A DNA stretch of 64,000 nucleotides from Ariolimax columbianus (lineage: Eukaryota > Mollusca > Gastropoda > Stylommatophora > Arionidae), in contig JAVGWX010000008.1 in the NCBI GenBank assembly GCA_036924085.1, positions 52,888,814-52,952,813 of the forward strand, given 5' to 3'. Below the pieces are notes generated by a model, which had not been told where the DNA came from, made no database searches, and was given only the letters and a program-made list of their open reading frames with translations. The position numbers and the translations under genes are program-made. Every line of letters starts with the position of its first letter. Positions within the stretch are counted from its first letter, which is position 1. Below are positions 1 through 9,886 of the stretch, piece after piece.

Positions 1-1036
1 TCTCCGATCATTGCTGTCCCATGCAGGTACTTGCAGATACGATTTCTTGCTCATCTTGGCTGTTTGTGTTCAAATCTCACCGCAACCGACAGCTGAAATT
101 ATTGTATTCGCACTAATATTGATGCAGTCTTACTGCTTCACGCTGCAGTCTACTTAACACTGAATGGGTACCTGATTATTACAGTTAGGCAAAAAAAAAA
201 CGCAGCTTGGAAGGATAACTGAAACCTTGCACAATAAAGTCTATCTCCTCATTCCCGAATAATAGTGTTTCCTATATGACGACCTTCACCTTACACCGCA
301 CAAACACAAATGAATGACACTGTTTTATTTTGAATATTCCTCCTGTTTGTTCAAGCAAGTAAACACTTTTTTGTGTGTGTGAAATTCTCCGACAAAGGAT
401 TTAATTCTATCAAAAAATCTATCATTACTAAAAGAACTGCGGAAATTAAATCTAGCTACTTTTTCAGCAGTTTTATTTAATGTTGCAACCACGGAAGGCC
501 TCGTTTGTTATATAAGTAGACCCACACGCAAACACAGAGTAATTATAATATGTACGTACATACGTAGTTGTATCTTTTTGCTCTCGCTTGCGCGTTGTTT
601 CGGTTTACGTTGTGGAAAAATCCAGTCCAATGGAAAATACAGTAGAACAAAACTCAGTGCTGAATGAAACAACAAATATAGAAGACACTCTGTCGTGTTT
701 GCTGGCCAGGCAGGGAGCGCTGGGAAGGGCTGGCTATGTTTAGATGAGCCCAGTTCGTGTTTGACTGCAGCCCGCCTGGCTCGTTGTTATTAGCGTCCGG
801 CTCATTCACTAAGCGGGGGCTGTAGACGGCAAGAACCGAAACTCTGACTTGGCGGGTTTATTATCAAGGGCAGGGAAGTTAGTTAACACGAACTTTTTAG
901 CAGTACCACAATCACGATTGTTTATTATTAACTTAGCTTCCTCATCTCGCACCATTTGTTGAAAAGTAGATCCCACACTACATTTGGTTCCGCTAACCAG
1001 CTATTTTTCTTGTTTTGAAAATTCGTTATTGTACAT
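1..1036. other. No gene recognised
   Basis: AT-rich sequence with no open frame of note and no recognisable transposon motif. A long A-run lies near 190-200. I see nothing that supports a gene. Confidence 0.6.
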
Positions 1037-1037
1037 A

Positions 1038-1475
1038 TGGGTACTGAGACGCTAAGTCAGGTGAGACACAACATACTGACCAGGGCGTCGCGACACGTTC
1101 AGACACAACATACTGACCAGGGCGTCGTGTTACGGTCAGGCACAACATACTGACCAGGCCGTCGTGTCACGGTCAGACACAAAATACTGACCAGGACGTC
1201 GCGTCACGGTCAAGCACAACAAACTCACCAGGACCATAATCTCCTTTCCATGCAGTGTTTTCAAAGCAGCCTGACTGACGAGATGTGGATCGACGTGATC
1301 CCCGTAGTAGTTAGCGTCACGCAAATGAAGCCAAGCATAGCACGACCGCGGCCCAACTTTATCAGCATGCTGGAGATGTTAGAGAAGCTACTACAGCCTG
1401 TCACTTAACTCTCTTTCCAGGGCGCACAAAAGAGTAAACCTACTCATTTTGAGAATTCAACAACGACAACAACAG
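1038..1475 (+). mobile_element. (CAA)n-tailed repeat, copy 1 (beta type)
   Basis: One of at least 12 copies of a dispersed repeat in this window. It opens with about five imperfect 37-bp units containing AACATACTGACCAGG and GTCACGGTCAG, then the conserved body (GATCGACGTGATCCCCGTAG, ATGAAGCCAAGCATAGCAC, GCACAAAAGAGTAAACCTAC) and ends in a CAACAACGACAACAACA tail at about 1458-1475. The beta type differs from the main alpha type in its unit (GACCAGGGCGTCG) and in a CTCCTTTCCATGCAGTG block before the body. The simple-repeat 3' tail is what a retroposed element would have. No coding capacity is evident. The family is not one I can name. Confidence 0.8.
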
Positions 1476-1586
1476 CTGGATGAGTGGGCAGTGAGATATC
1501 GGGTTGGGTCCTCGCTGCTAGATTGAAGAGTGAAAGGTCAGGCTGTTGCTTAGCAGAGTTGGGTATACAGAACGACAACGTGCAAT

Positions 1587-2014
1587 ACGAAGATTGATAT
1601 TCAAGCAGGGACCTCAGATCGAAGATGGCTGTCTGGCACTTCTTTAACGAGGATTGATATTCAAGCAGTGACCTTAGATCGAAGATGGCTGTCTGGCACT
1701 TTTTTTTAACGAGGATTGATATTCAAGCAGTGACCTCAGATCGAAGATGGCTGTCTGACACTTCTTTAACGAGGATTGATATTCAAGCAGTGACCTTAGA
1801 TCGAAGATGGCTGTCTGGCACTTTTTTTTAACGAGGATTGATATTCAAGCAGTGACCTTAGATCGAAGATGGCTGTCTGGCACTTTGTTTAACGAGGATT
1901 GATATTCAAGCAGTGACCTTAGATCGAAGATAGCTGTCTGGCACTTCTTTAACGAGGACTGAGATTCAAGCAGTGACCCCAGATCGAAGATTGCTGTCTG
2001 GCACCTCTCTAACA
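1587..2014. repeat. Minisatellite, about 60-bp unit x 7
   Basis: Seven tandem units, each containing GATTGATATTCAAGCAGTG and GATCGAAGATGGCTGTCTGG. Units vary mainly by the length of a T-run (TTCTTTAA to TTTTTTTTAA) and a few substitutions; the last two are more diverged (GAGATTCAAGC, GACCCCAG). No coding meaning is apparent. Confidence 0.92.
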
Positions 2015-3692
2015 AGGGATGTCATCGATATTTACTTCAGAAGCTACATAATGGTCTTATGGTGGCTCTAAGGATAGCAGCTGTAGAGACATTACACTTC
2101 TAGGGACTAGAGTGGGTCTACTGTCCTGGTAATGTTAGGGTTCGAGGCAGCGAAAGATCCAACATTCTGGTTTTACAAACATTCATTTTAAGCACATTAG
2201 ATATGAAAGATATGGGGGATAGCGAGGTCTGGGATGGATGTCCGCTCGTTAAAGGAAAGTAAAGCGTCTGATATAGCATCTCCTTTCCAGGTGTAGAGAT
2301 CGCTGCTGGTTTCACTGTTCGCCTATCCGTTCAGGAGGTTTCATGCCAATGACCTCTCCTACATTATTGTGTCCTCAGTCCTCAGCAGCACCTTCATGAG
2401 GGGGCCCTCTGTTTCTTACATAGCCTGCTGTGGGGCACGACCGAGTACCCGGCGGTATAACTGACCGGGTAGATAGGGCTCATTAGCCTTGGTTGGCAGT
2501 CGATCTAAGAGAACGTAAACTCTGACTCTAAACCCGGGTTGACGAAACTCGTTATTCTGTTCAAACAGTTTGCCTAGGAGAGGAAGAACTCTAATTTTAA
2601 ATCCACAAGTCCCAGAAAGTGCTGGCTAGTCTTGGGATGATGAGAGTATCGTTGGATGTCTGGAGTAACTAGTATCTGCGGGCAAGGTCTCCACTGCCTT
2701 GTGGAAACCACGGGAGAGGGTAGGGCTACGGGAGTAAACCCAGACAGAAACTCCGGAGCTGTAGCACCTAAGGCGGATGGTTTCAAAACTGCGAACTCAT
2801 TCCAGCAGTTCCTGCAGCTGAGCTGGTGCCAAATTGTCAACTTTGCATTTCTTTGGATTACAATAGCGAGGCCGAGAAGTGGGGGGGGGGGCGGGGTCCT
2901 GCAGTTTGGGCAGCCCAGTGTCTCCATATTCAGCGTCCAGGCTTGCGCCATGAGAGGCTACTACTCACAGGGTACCACGCGCATGGTCTGCAAATACTGC
3001 AACGCCTGTTAATGAATAGATATGGAAAGGAGGGACAGATTGACGTCTCTCAATGACGACGGAGATCATATTAATCATCAATTATGTACTGCAGAGATTT
3101 GATCTGCCCGCGGTATGAGGCGCATGAAAAGGCGGAGCAGGTGTATGTACAACCAACTAGCTACAGGAGCCATTAGCATCTACACACTTGGTCATGAAAC
3201 TGATCGCCTGGCTGAGTGGTGTCGATTCCTGCCTACTGACGAGGAGTGCTAATATGTTTTTTCTGTTGGGGATGAAATAAACAAACATAGCGGCAGTGGC
3301 GAAGCGACCTGTAGTCCTCAGCCTTAAAAAAACCCGCACTATCCGGAGTGCACTAAAGCCTTTGGAACATAACAGAACCAGCTTTTAGGAAAGTTTAACT
3401 TCAGTCATTTGCAGTTGGGTCACAGTGCATAGTGAGGATGGCATCCACTACATCCTTTAGTCTACTTGTATGACGTTTTTCGTCCTTCGTAATCGATAAG
3501 GACCACTTTGTCAACATTCACTGTTCGCATAAGTTCAAAGATGGCTAAATAAGCCAATTGGAGCTCTGAATTGTCTGCCACATTTAGTACAAGGACATAG
3601 GACAGCCCCTTCTATCGGGTTGAAGAAGGTTGATGTGAGCTGAGTTAAGAAGCGATCATCTATGTAAAACCTAATTCATTCTTGACGCCACA
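2015..3692. other. No gene recognised; possible old element at 2640-3060
   Basis: No gene can be supported. The 2640-3060 stretch is GC-richer than its surroundings, holds a G-run at 2880-2893 and overlapping short open frames on both strands, and reads GGAGTAAACCCAGAC, CTCCGGAGC and GCACCTAAGGCGG, which has the look of a LINE 5' leader. That is an impression from composition only. Confidence 0.35.
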
Positions 3693-3695
3693 TGG

Positions 3696-3950
3696 GACGG
3701 CGTGGGCTAGTGGTTAAGTGACACGGCTGACAACCGAAGGTGCTGGGTTCGATCCCCATCACAGCACCGGCCGTTACCCCGGGGAAGCAAACCCTTAGAA
3801 AATGCAGCGGAAAGCAAACCTTTACATAAAATGCTTGCTGAAGTCGGATGCACTGGGCCTACAGGCGCAAAATAAAAACCACAGTGCAACGCACATCGCC
3901 TTGGGAAATAGAGCAATAAGGCGAACGCAAAAAAAAACAAAACACAAATA
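3696..3950 (+). mobile_element. tRNA-derived SINE (SINE1), copy 1
   Basis: A SINE with an RNA polymerase III promoter in a tRNA-like head. The A-box-like TGGGCTAGTGG is at 3703-3713 and the B box GGTTCGATCCC at 3746-3756, followed by CATCACAGCACC as the tRNA 3' half. The body carries CCGTTACCCCGGGGAAGC, then the block TGCTTGCTGAAGTCGGATG, then AACCACAGTGCAACGCACA, and the element ends in an A-rich tail. Two further copies lie at 8303-8506 (minus) and 51080-51300 (plus). The head is too degenerate outside the boxes to be a functional tRNA gene. Confidence 0.85.
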
Positions 3951-4248
3951 AACAGTCTCATCAACAGTGCTGCGCCAGTATGTGCATTTGGTGACTGTTC
4001 TTTCCCAGTTATCCTGGTTAATACCGCACTAGATCAAAAATCTCTTAAGTGTGTCATTGTACCTTTCCCTCTACCAACTGCTTGCTCTCTTGCCATTAGA
4101 GTAGCTCTTTTGGTAGACGTTGATCCGACATGCCTACCTCATAGCCAGCCCATCTCTGACGTGATGCACATATCATGGTGTGTATACTTTTGTTGGTTTG
4201 TTGGTATTCTGCCACAGTTTCTTCACGTTGTGTAGCTTATGCATTGTC

Positions 4249-4275
4249 ATAATAATAATAATAATAATAATAATA
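4249..4275. repeat. (AAT)n microsatellite
   Basis: About nine uninterrupted AAT units. The surrounding 3951-4373 sequence shows no gene. Confidence 0.95.
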
Positions 4276-4397
4276 ACATTTTTAATGCAACATGTAATTA
4301 TTCTGCTATCACCAATATCGACACTAAAATCACCCTATATTGGGCTCTAGCCTCCAGAATGAACAGCACTTTTTTAACCCTTTCGGTGCTACACTCT

Positions 4398-4598
4398 TTC
4401 AGCCAAGTCTGACGCAATGCCACGAATTAGGAAATAATTTGTTTTGCAAGAACTATCTCCTGTCGACCTATTATCATCATCACTTGAATCAAAGTTCAGT
4501 TCTATATCAGATTTTTAGTTCGTTATATCACTAGAATTCGCTAAAAAGTCTGAATCAAAGTCATTATGGACCTGGGAATCATCAGCTACATCGCTCAT
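4398..4598 (-). pseudogene. Acidic N-terminus of a piggyBac-like transposase (relic)
   Basis: Reading on the minus strand from ATG at 4598, the frame begins MSDVADDSQVHNDFDSDFL, meets a stop after about 27 codons, and continues with SDIELNFDSSDDDNRSTGDSS. Runs of Asp, Ser and Glu at the start are usual for piggyBac transposases, whose catalytic domain follows some 100 residues later. Here the frame runs almost directly into the left terminus of the element, so the whole catalytic region is gone. Identification rests on composition and on the flanking TTAA termini, not on a catalytic motif. Confidence 0.45.
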
Positions 4599-4671
4599 TG
4601 TGAAGTGTTTGTTTCCTTATTGAAAAAATACAATAAAAACGTTATATTTCGGACTGTCGGAGTTACAATAA

Positions 4672-4740
4672 TTAAACTTAAACTTAACGTCTTTATACTG
4701 GTTTAGAAGACTCTGCAGAGTCTGTATACAACCAGTTCCA
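4672..4740 (-). mobile_element. CR1-like LINE 3' end (fragment)
   Basis: Read on the minus strand this carries AACTGGTTGTATACAGACTC, TGCAGAGTCTTCTAA and CAGTATAAAGACGTTAAG, closing with a repeated TTAAG/TTTAAG tail. The same block occurs at 37668-37735, where it directly follows a recognisable CR1/L2-type RT C-terminus, which identifies it. Short tandem tails are usual for CR1 elements. Confidence 0.7.
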
Positions 4741-5114
4741 TTTACATCATCTTCCTCTAGAAGCTGTACGCATCCAATCTGTTAGACCACATGCGTAGCC
4801 ATTTTGTAAACCTCTCTAACTTATGGAGGTAACATTCAGGTAAAGTAAAACCGGTGTTGTGTAGTGAAAATCGCAGTGAAAAAACCTCATACGGTTTGTC
4901 GGCAGTAGTCGTTCGTGGTAATGTAAGGGATATTTGAGTTCGGATGACTTTTTTCCTCTTGGCAGCGAAAGGATTAAAGTGTACTTCGTTTCCGAACAGG
5001 GGAAACAACCAATGTTTTTTTCCAATGCCACTTTTGCTTAAGTTATCTACTCTTGACGGCCTTCTGTGGTGACATCTTTCAGTGGCTCTCCTCAAAATCC
5101 CGAGGTGGACTTGA

Positions 5115-5250
5115 GAAGGCAGACTGAGTGGCCCTCATGGCTGTAATGCAATGTGAGACTCCTCATTAAACTCACCATTATGTGGATCACAGGGCCGTCC
5201 CCCACCTCGTTAGCCAGACTACTGTAAAACAGCTTGATTCCAGATGTGAG
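5115..5250 (-). repeat. Delta repeat module, copy 1
   Basis: On the minus strand this contains AGTCTGGCTAACGAGGTGG, GTGATCCACATAATGGTGAG and CTCACATTGCATTACAGC. It aligns with 5579-5692 (plus) and 28168-28258 (plus). Its CTGGCTAACGAGGTG..GTGATCC segment also matches the body of the (CAA)n-tailed family, so the two families are related. I cannot assign a function. Confidence 0.6.
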
Positions 5251-5578
5251 GTTGTGGGTTTTGGTCAGCTTGTTTGACCGGACCCTAACATAGTCTGAAC
5301 AGTTCATCCTACCCGTCTGGACGATAGTTTTTTTTCTTTCTGGAACGCAAACAGAAATTACTGTCCGTTACCCCCCTTCCTCCACCCTGTTAGGTGTCGT
5401 ACGATATAGCATGCTTGCGAGCGTACACGCAATGTTGACTACGCAATGCGGATTAAGGTTTTGTTTGTATTGAATGCCCACATTGATGTAAGTAGATTAA
5501 TTGGTGAGTTCAGAACTGGCCAAGAGTTTAAGTCCTGCAAAATAGTGATCAAGACTTCTCTTCATGCCCCAGGCGTGG

Positions 5579-5692
5579 ACCTGGAAACACGCTGTGTTAC
5601 AGCAGTCTGAGCGATGTGGTGAGAATGGACCATGTGATTGTCATAATGATGAGTCTGCTGAGACGCCATGCACTACACTACAGCGAGGAAGA
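5579..5692 (+). repeat. Delta repeat module, copy 2
   Basis: Contains ACCTGGAAACACGCTGTG, CATGTGATTGTCATAATGAT and GCACTACACTACAGCGAGGA, parallel to the other delta copies but in inverted orientation to copy 1, 330 bp away. No intact frame. Confidence 0.55.
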
Positions 5693-5910
5693 ACGTGTCT
5701 ACCTTTTACATGATGCCATGGGATGTTCTTGTTTTTGTTGGGGTTAACTCTCAACCTCTTTTTTTTTTTTTGGTAGCGGGTTGCACTAGTTTTTCTTACA
5801 CCCAGAGGCGAACTTGAGACGGCGCAACGCGGTCCGACGGGTTGCACTGCATCGTTTGGATCCCCAGTAAGGTCACGACTATAAAGAACACAGATTTAAT
5901 ACAGATGTTA

Positions 5911-5992
5911 TCCCCACCACATTGCCCATATCCCTGATTTAACGCAGCGGCTAACCCCACCACATTGCCCATATCCCACATTTAACACAGCC
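5911..5992. repeat. Short tandem duplication, about 44-bp unit x 2
   Basis: CCCCACCACATTGCCCATAT occurs at about 5912 and 5956, with related sequence between. The 5693-6060 interval otherwise holds nothing recognisable apart from a T-run at 5759-5771. Confidence 0.7.
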
Positions 5993-6061
5993 TGCTTCTA
6001 GAAGCATCAACGAGTACCTGGGGATCAGGGTCTCCATCAGTATGTTTCACCTGGTCATGAT

Positions 6062-6393
6062 AGGAAGGAAGACTAACGTCTGGTCAGGCAAAACATACCG
6101 ATCAGACATGTTAGCTGGACAAGACCCTCACCTTCCACGCAGCCCTTCCTGGAAACGCGCTATTTTCACTACAGCCTGGCTAACAGTGTGAGGGATCGAT
6201 ATGATATCCGTAGTAGTGATCGACACGCAGATAAAGCCAAGCATAGCAAAACCACCTGGAGGACCCCGGTCCACCTTCATCAGCACTCTGGGGATGTGAG
6301 GAAATCTACGAAAGCCCGCAATGTCCTAATTAGGTCGCACAAAAGAGTGAACCTACTCATTGTATGCCTTCAACAACAGCAACAACAACAACG
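6062..6393 (+). mobile_element. (CAA)n-tailed repeat, copy 2 (full-length alpha)
   Basis: A compact, apparently full-length copy of about 330 bp. It begins with AGGAAGACTAACGTCTGGTC-type sequence, carries a single 37-bp unit (CAGGCAAAACATACCGATCA), then AAGACCCTCACC, the conserved body (GTGAGGGATCGATATGAT, GATAAAGCCAAGCATAGC, GACCCCGGTCCACCTTCATC, GATGTGAGGAAA, CACAAAAGAGTGAACCTACT) and closes with CAACAACAGCAACAACAACA. It shows the unexpanded state of the family, against which the array at 9904-11848 can be compared. Confidence 0.85.
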
Positions 6394-6589
6394 TGGCTAT
6401 GATTACTCTCCACTCCCACCTTGTAATAACAGTAGAGAACATCAAGCGTTTACAGCACAAATAATTAAAGACAAATTAAGTATTGAACTGCATCCTCAAA
6501 CATGATAGATAATCACCCACTTATTATACCATTTATATCATACCATTTATTCTCATAGTATACTACAGATTCCATTCTAATTCTCGTTA

Positions 6590-6812
6590 TGCCCTGTTGC
6601 ACATGAAACTTCTACAAGGGCTTTCCACGATGCAACCTTTCATGCAGTGCTCCATGTCAGAGATGTCCAGCACAGCTCATCCTACATCGTGCGTCTCCAA
6701 GTAGTTCTTGGTCTAAACATATTCTAATAATTATGCGAATGCATGTATGGTTTTAATCTCTCGGCAACTGTCTCTGTCATCCTCCAACACTCTAAACCAT
6801 ATAAAAGTACAT
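6590..6812 (-). pseudogene. LINE RT C-terminal fragment
   Basis: On the minus strand the frame reads LLYGLECWRMTETVAERL around 6810-6750. The (A/L)LYG.E.W.(T/M)T pattern is the conserved block in the thumb and connection region of L1/RTE/CR1-type RTs, downstream of the catalytic site. The rest is broken by stops. The 32 bp encoding LLYGLECWRM were the seed of the adjacent minisatellite at 6778-7066. Confidence 0.6.
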
Positions 6813-7066
6813 CCTCCAGCACTGTCAACCATAGAGAAGTACATCCTCCAGCACTGTCAACCATAGAGAAGTACATCCTCCAGCACTCTCAACCATAGAG
6901 AAGTACATCCTCCAGCACTGTCAACCATAGAGAAGTACATCCTCCAGCACTCTCAACCATAGAGAAGTACATCCTCCAGCACTGTCAACCATAGAGAAGT
7001 ACATCCTCCAGCACTCTCAACCATAGAGAAGTACATCCTCCAGCACTGTCAACCATAGAGAAGTAC
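6778..7066. repeat. Minisatellite, 32-bp unit x 9
   Basis: Units of the form CATCCTCCAGCACTGTCAAC + CATAGAGAAGTA. The first unit (CATCCTCCAACACTCTAAAC + CATATAAAAGTA) is the LINE coding sequence itself. After the first units, TGTC and TCTC variants alternate, giving a 64-bp higher-order period. The array ends exactly where the next (CAA)n-tailed repeat begins. Confidence 0.93.
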
Positions 7067-7068
7067 CG

Positions 7069-7458
7069 GTTGTTGTTGTTGATGAATTCCCACAATCAGT
7101 AGGGTTAATCTTTTGTGTTTCCTAAAGAGGACATTTAGTGGTGGGTTGTCGTAGCTTTCCTCATATCCCGATCATGCTGATGGAGGTGGACTGTTGTCCT
7201 CTAGACGGCTTCGCTATGCTTGGCTTCATCTCCGTGTCACACACTACTATGGGGATCACGTCGATCCCTCACCTCGTTAGCCAGGCTGCCATAAAAACAG
7301 CCGGTTTCCAGGGAGACCTACGAGGAAGCCGAGATGAAGTTCTTGGCCAGTATATTTTGCCTGAGCCTGACTAACATGTAAGATCAGTATGTTGTGCCTG
7401 ACTCTGACTAACATGTAAGATCAGTATGTTGTGCCTGATTAGAGGTTAGTTTTCCTCC
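7069..7458 (-). mobile_element. (CAA)n-tailed repeat, copy 3 (full-length alpha)
   Basis: Minus-strand copy starting at its 3' tail, seen here as GTTGTTGTTGTTGATGAATT. It then shows the body in reverse (GGGATCACGTCGATCCCTCA, CCTCGTTAGCCAGGCTG) and ends with three 37-bp units (TAAGATCAGTATGTTGTGCC) before the 5' terminus near TTAGTTTTCCTCCC. Length about 390 bp. Confidence 0.85.
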
Positions 7459-7549
7459 CACAAAGATACCCGCAAAACATTACTATTATATCACTTGACC
7501 CAACGCTGGCAGTCAGCTCTTGCACTGCACAGTATCGTGATCCCACAGA

Positions 7550-9055
7550 AAGAATGCTCCGTAAAGAACGACCACTATTTATCTGCTTAATCGACTACGT
7601 GAAAGCCTTTGATGAGTCCTCTGAAACCAACTTTTTTTAGATGCCGCAAAAATACATTGAGAGAGAGATCAATCATTAGGTTATTCCTGAACCTTTATGA
7701 AATTTAGGAGATGATTAATTTAATCACATAAGGTCTAACTGATTCAGTTTTAACAAGACTGCGGATGTGGCATGGTTGCCTGTTTTCACCGAGTCTCTAA
7801 CGCATATTCTCAAATGGTGATGATCAATGTTGTTCGTAGTTGTAAAAAGGGTGCCACAGTCAATGGTATGAAAGTTAATGCCATCAAATTCGTCGATGAC
7901 TATACTTTAGTGTGAGGATCAGTAACAACGTTGCAAATGCTGCTGGGAAAAATATAACAGCACAGACAAAGAGTTTTGCATGAAAATAAGGACATTGAAG
8001 ACAAAGACTTTAGTAAAAGCCTATATCATGGTTGGGGGTGATGAACAGTTCTTGATTGGTGCTGATAAATAGTTTATCGGATGTGTCGTGCAGAAAAGGA
8101 GCAAGAAATATCAGTCGTTCAAGAGGCAAATGACGCTTGAAGTGGGTGGATAAAATCAGGAGATGGACTGGAAAAAGTATCTTAGATTGCACAATTACAA
8201 CAAGAGATAGAGTACACTGGAGATTCATTGCAGCCGACCCTCAATGCGGAGATGGCGCCTGAACTGAATAGCCAAACAGCTTAGACAAATGAATTTTGTT
8301 ATTGTAATTTTCTTTATTCCCCAAGGCGGTGTGCGTTGCACTATGTTTTTTACTTTGCTCCTGTCAGCCCAGTGTAGCCGACTTCCGACATTCATTGTAT
8401 GTTAGAGTCTAAGGGTTTGCTTCTCCGGGGTAACGGCAGGTGCTGTGATGGGGATCGAACACGGGTTGTGAGCCGTGTCATTTAACCACTAGTCCAAGCC
8501 GTTCTCGGCAAATAAATGTAATCATCAATAAAGAAATAATCGAATAAGTGCAGACGTTCGCATTCCTAGGGCAAACCATAACGGAAGATTAACGAGACAC
8601 AAACTAAGATAAGAATTTCATTGGCAAACAACTGCCTTCATATAAAAACTTAAATTGCTAACCTCAAAATGTATCAGGATAGAATTGAGGAAACAAATAA
8701 TTGCTACTCGTATATGATAAAAGCACTGTATGGAGCTGAAACATGGACTATAGCAAAGAAAGATGACAAACGCTTAGAAGCATTTGAAATGTGGTGCTAC
8801 CCGTAAAATGGTAAGAGTGAGTTGCTAAAAAAGATGATGAAATAACACTGTCCTCACTGACTTAGCACACAAAGACAAGTATTGAATATGATATAAAAGC
8901 GACGAAAGAGTTGGCTGGGATACTATATGAGAACATACATGTCTTTTACAGAAGAAACTAGAGAACAAGATCAGCAGGGAAAGAGGAAAGGGGTCGATCA
9001 ATTCTACCATTTACATCTAAAAAGCATTCGGATCAACAGCGAGAAAAAAAATTAA
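7550..9055 (+). pseudogene. Degenerate LINE reverse transcriptase (L1/RTE-like)
   Basis: A heavily mutated RT. Recognisable blocks in order are CLIDYVKAFDE near 7585-7615 (RT domain 2, usually F.DY.KAFD), VNAIKFVDDYTLV at about 7874-7912 (the catalytic FADD box, here FVDD), and ALYGAETWTIAKKDDKRLEAF at 8724-8786 (conserved C-terminal LYG.E.WT block), followed by a Lys/Arg-rich tail near 8940-9000. Many stops and frameshifts lie between. A SINE1 copy sits inside it at 8303-8506. Endonuclease and 5' end are missing, as usual for 5'-truncated LINEs. Confidence 0.7.
8303..8506 (-). mobile_element. tRNA-derived SINE (SINE1), copy 2
   Basis: Minus-strand copy inserted within the RT relic. On the minus strand the head reads CTTGGACTAGTGGTTAAATG, then GTTCGATCCCCATCACAGC (B box), ACCCCGGAGAAGCAAACC, and ACACTGGGCTGACAGGAGC, ending in an A-rich tail. 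A few bases before the B box are lost compared with copy 1. Confidence 0.8.
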
Positions 9056-9886
9056 TGACAGGGATATAACCCATGTTAAAATTTGTTTTTGTTAGTAAAC
9101 TGAGTGGCTTCCCCAGATAACTTTTGAACGCGCCGATCGTATTTAGGAAATTCTCCACATGTTAAAGATAAGAAAGGCGGATCTATAGTAAAGGGATTTA
9201 CTGATATTATATCTAATACCAAAGACATTTATAAAAGAGTTATTCAAAGTTTCTATGAAGACTACTTGCGGACTAGCCCTCAAAGATAATGCTCATCACA
9301 TCTACAATTCAATATTGGATCAGGCAGTGATATCAACTATCTCCAACAATCTATCTCATGGATATGATTGTATGACGAGGGAAACAACAGATGACAGACA
9401 CACGGATATACAATGAACGCGTAAACACTGATTAAGAAGATCGACATTTTACTGACAATTGCTGTGTGCTGTTGCATAAGTACTAAGGTGTACAGGAAAG
9501 ACCAACAGAGCAAGTATCAAAGCGAGATTTACAAATATGTTGGAATAAAACAAAGGAATAAATTAAACTAGCACCTGCAGGCCAAATCCCGCGTACTTGG
9601 TCACCATGTCGATGATAAATGTAGTCGTGGCATCCATTTCAGGACCAGTGTCGCAAATACTCGCACAGTTATTCGCACAATTACTCGCACAATTTTTCCA
9701 AAGGCGGTTAATCCAGAACTGTGTCCGGTTGCAAGCTCTTAAATAAATGTGTCACCCTCTGAACTCGCAATAACCGTCCAGATGATTTAACCCGTCACAT
9801 GGTACTACTCAACATCAAAGAAACAACAGCAGTTCAACAGTTATAGTAAGGTGAGGGGGGGGGGGGGTGGAGGAGGGGGGGGAGAG
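9056..9886. other. No gene recognised
   Basis: No open frame or element motif. Around 9655-9700 there are three or four imperfect repeats of ATTCGCACA / ACTCGCACA. A broken G-run occupies 9853-9885 just before the next element. Confidence 0.6.

Larger units (their letters stand above)
4374..4977 (-). mobile_element. piggyBac-like element with internal deletion
   Basis: Both ends are a TTAA followed by matching inverted termini: TTAA-CCCTTTCGGTGC on the left (4374 onward) and, read inward on the minus strand, TTAA-TCCTTTCGCTGCC on the right (ending 4977). TTAA target duplication with short CCC/CCTTT termini is the signature of the piggyBac superfamily. Between them, on the minus strand, is what looks like the acidic N-terminus of a transposase (see 4398-4598), but no catalytic DDD domain, so the copy is a non-autonomous deletion derivative of about 604 bp. 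A CR1-like LINE tail lies inside it at 4672-4740. The terminal match is short and could be chance; the acidic frame supports the call. Confidence 0.55.

Noticed and set aside
2574..3056. Possible small proteins with CPNC and CRNC motifs
   Set aside because: Overlapping frames on both strands in a GC-rich stretch, no homology that I recognise, and a G-run inside.
3696..3770. Functional tRNA gene
   Set aside because: The A and B boxes are present but the cloverleaf stems are not, and the same head is repeated with a SINE body at two other sites.
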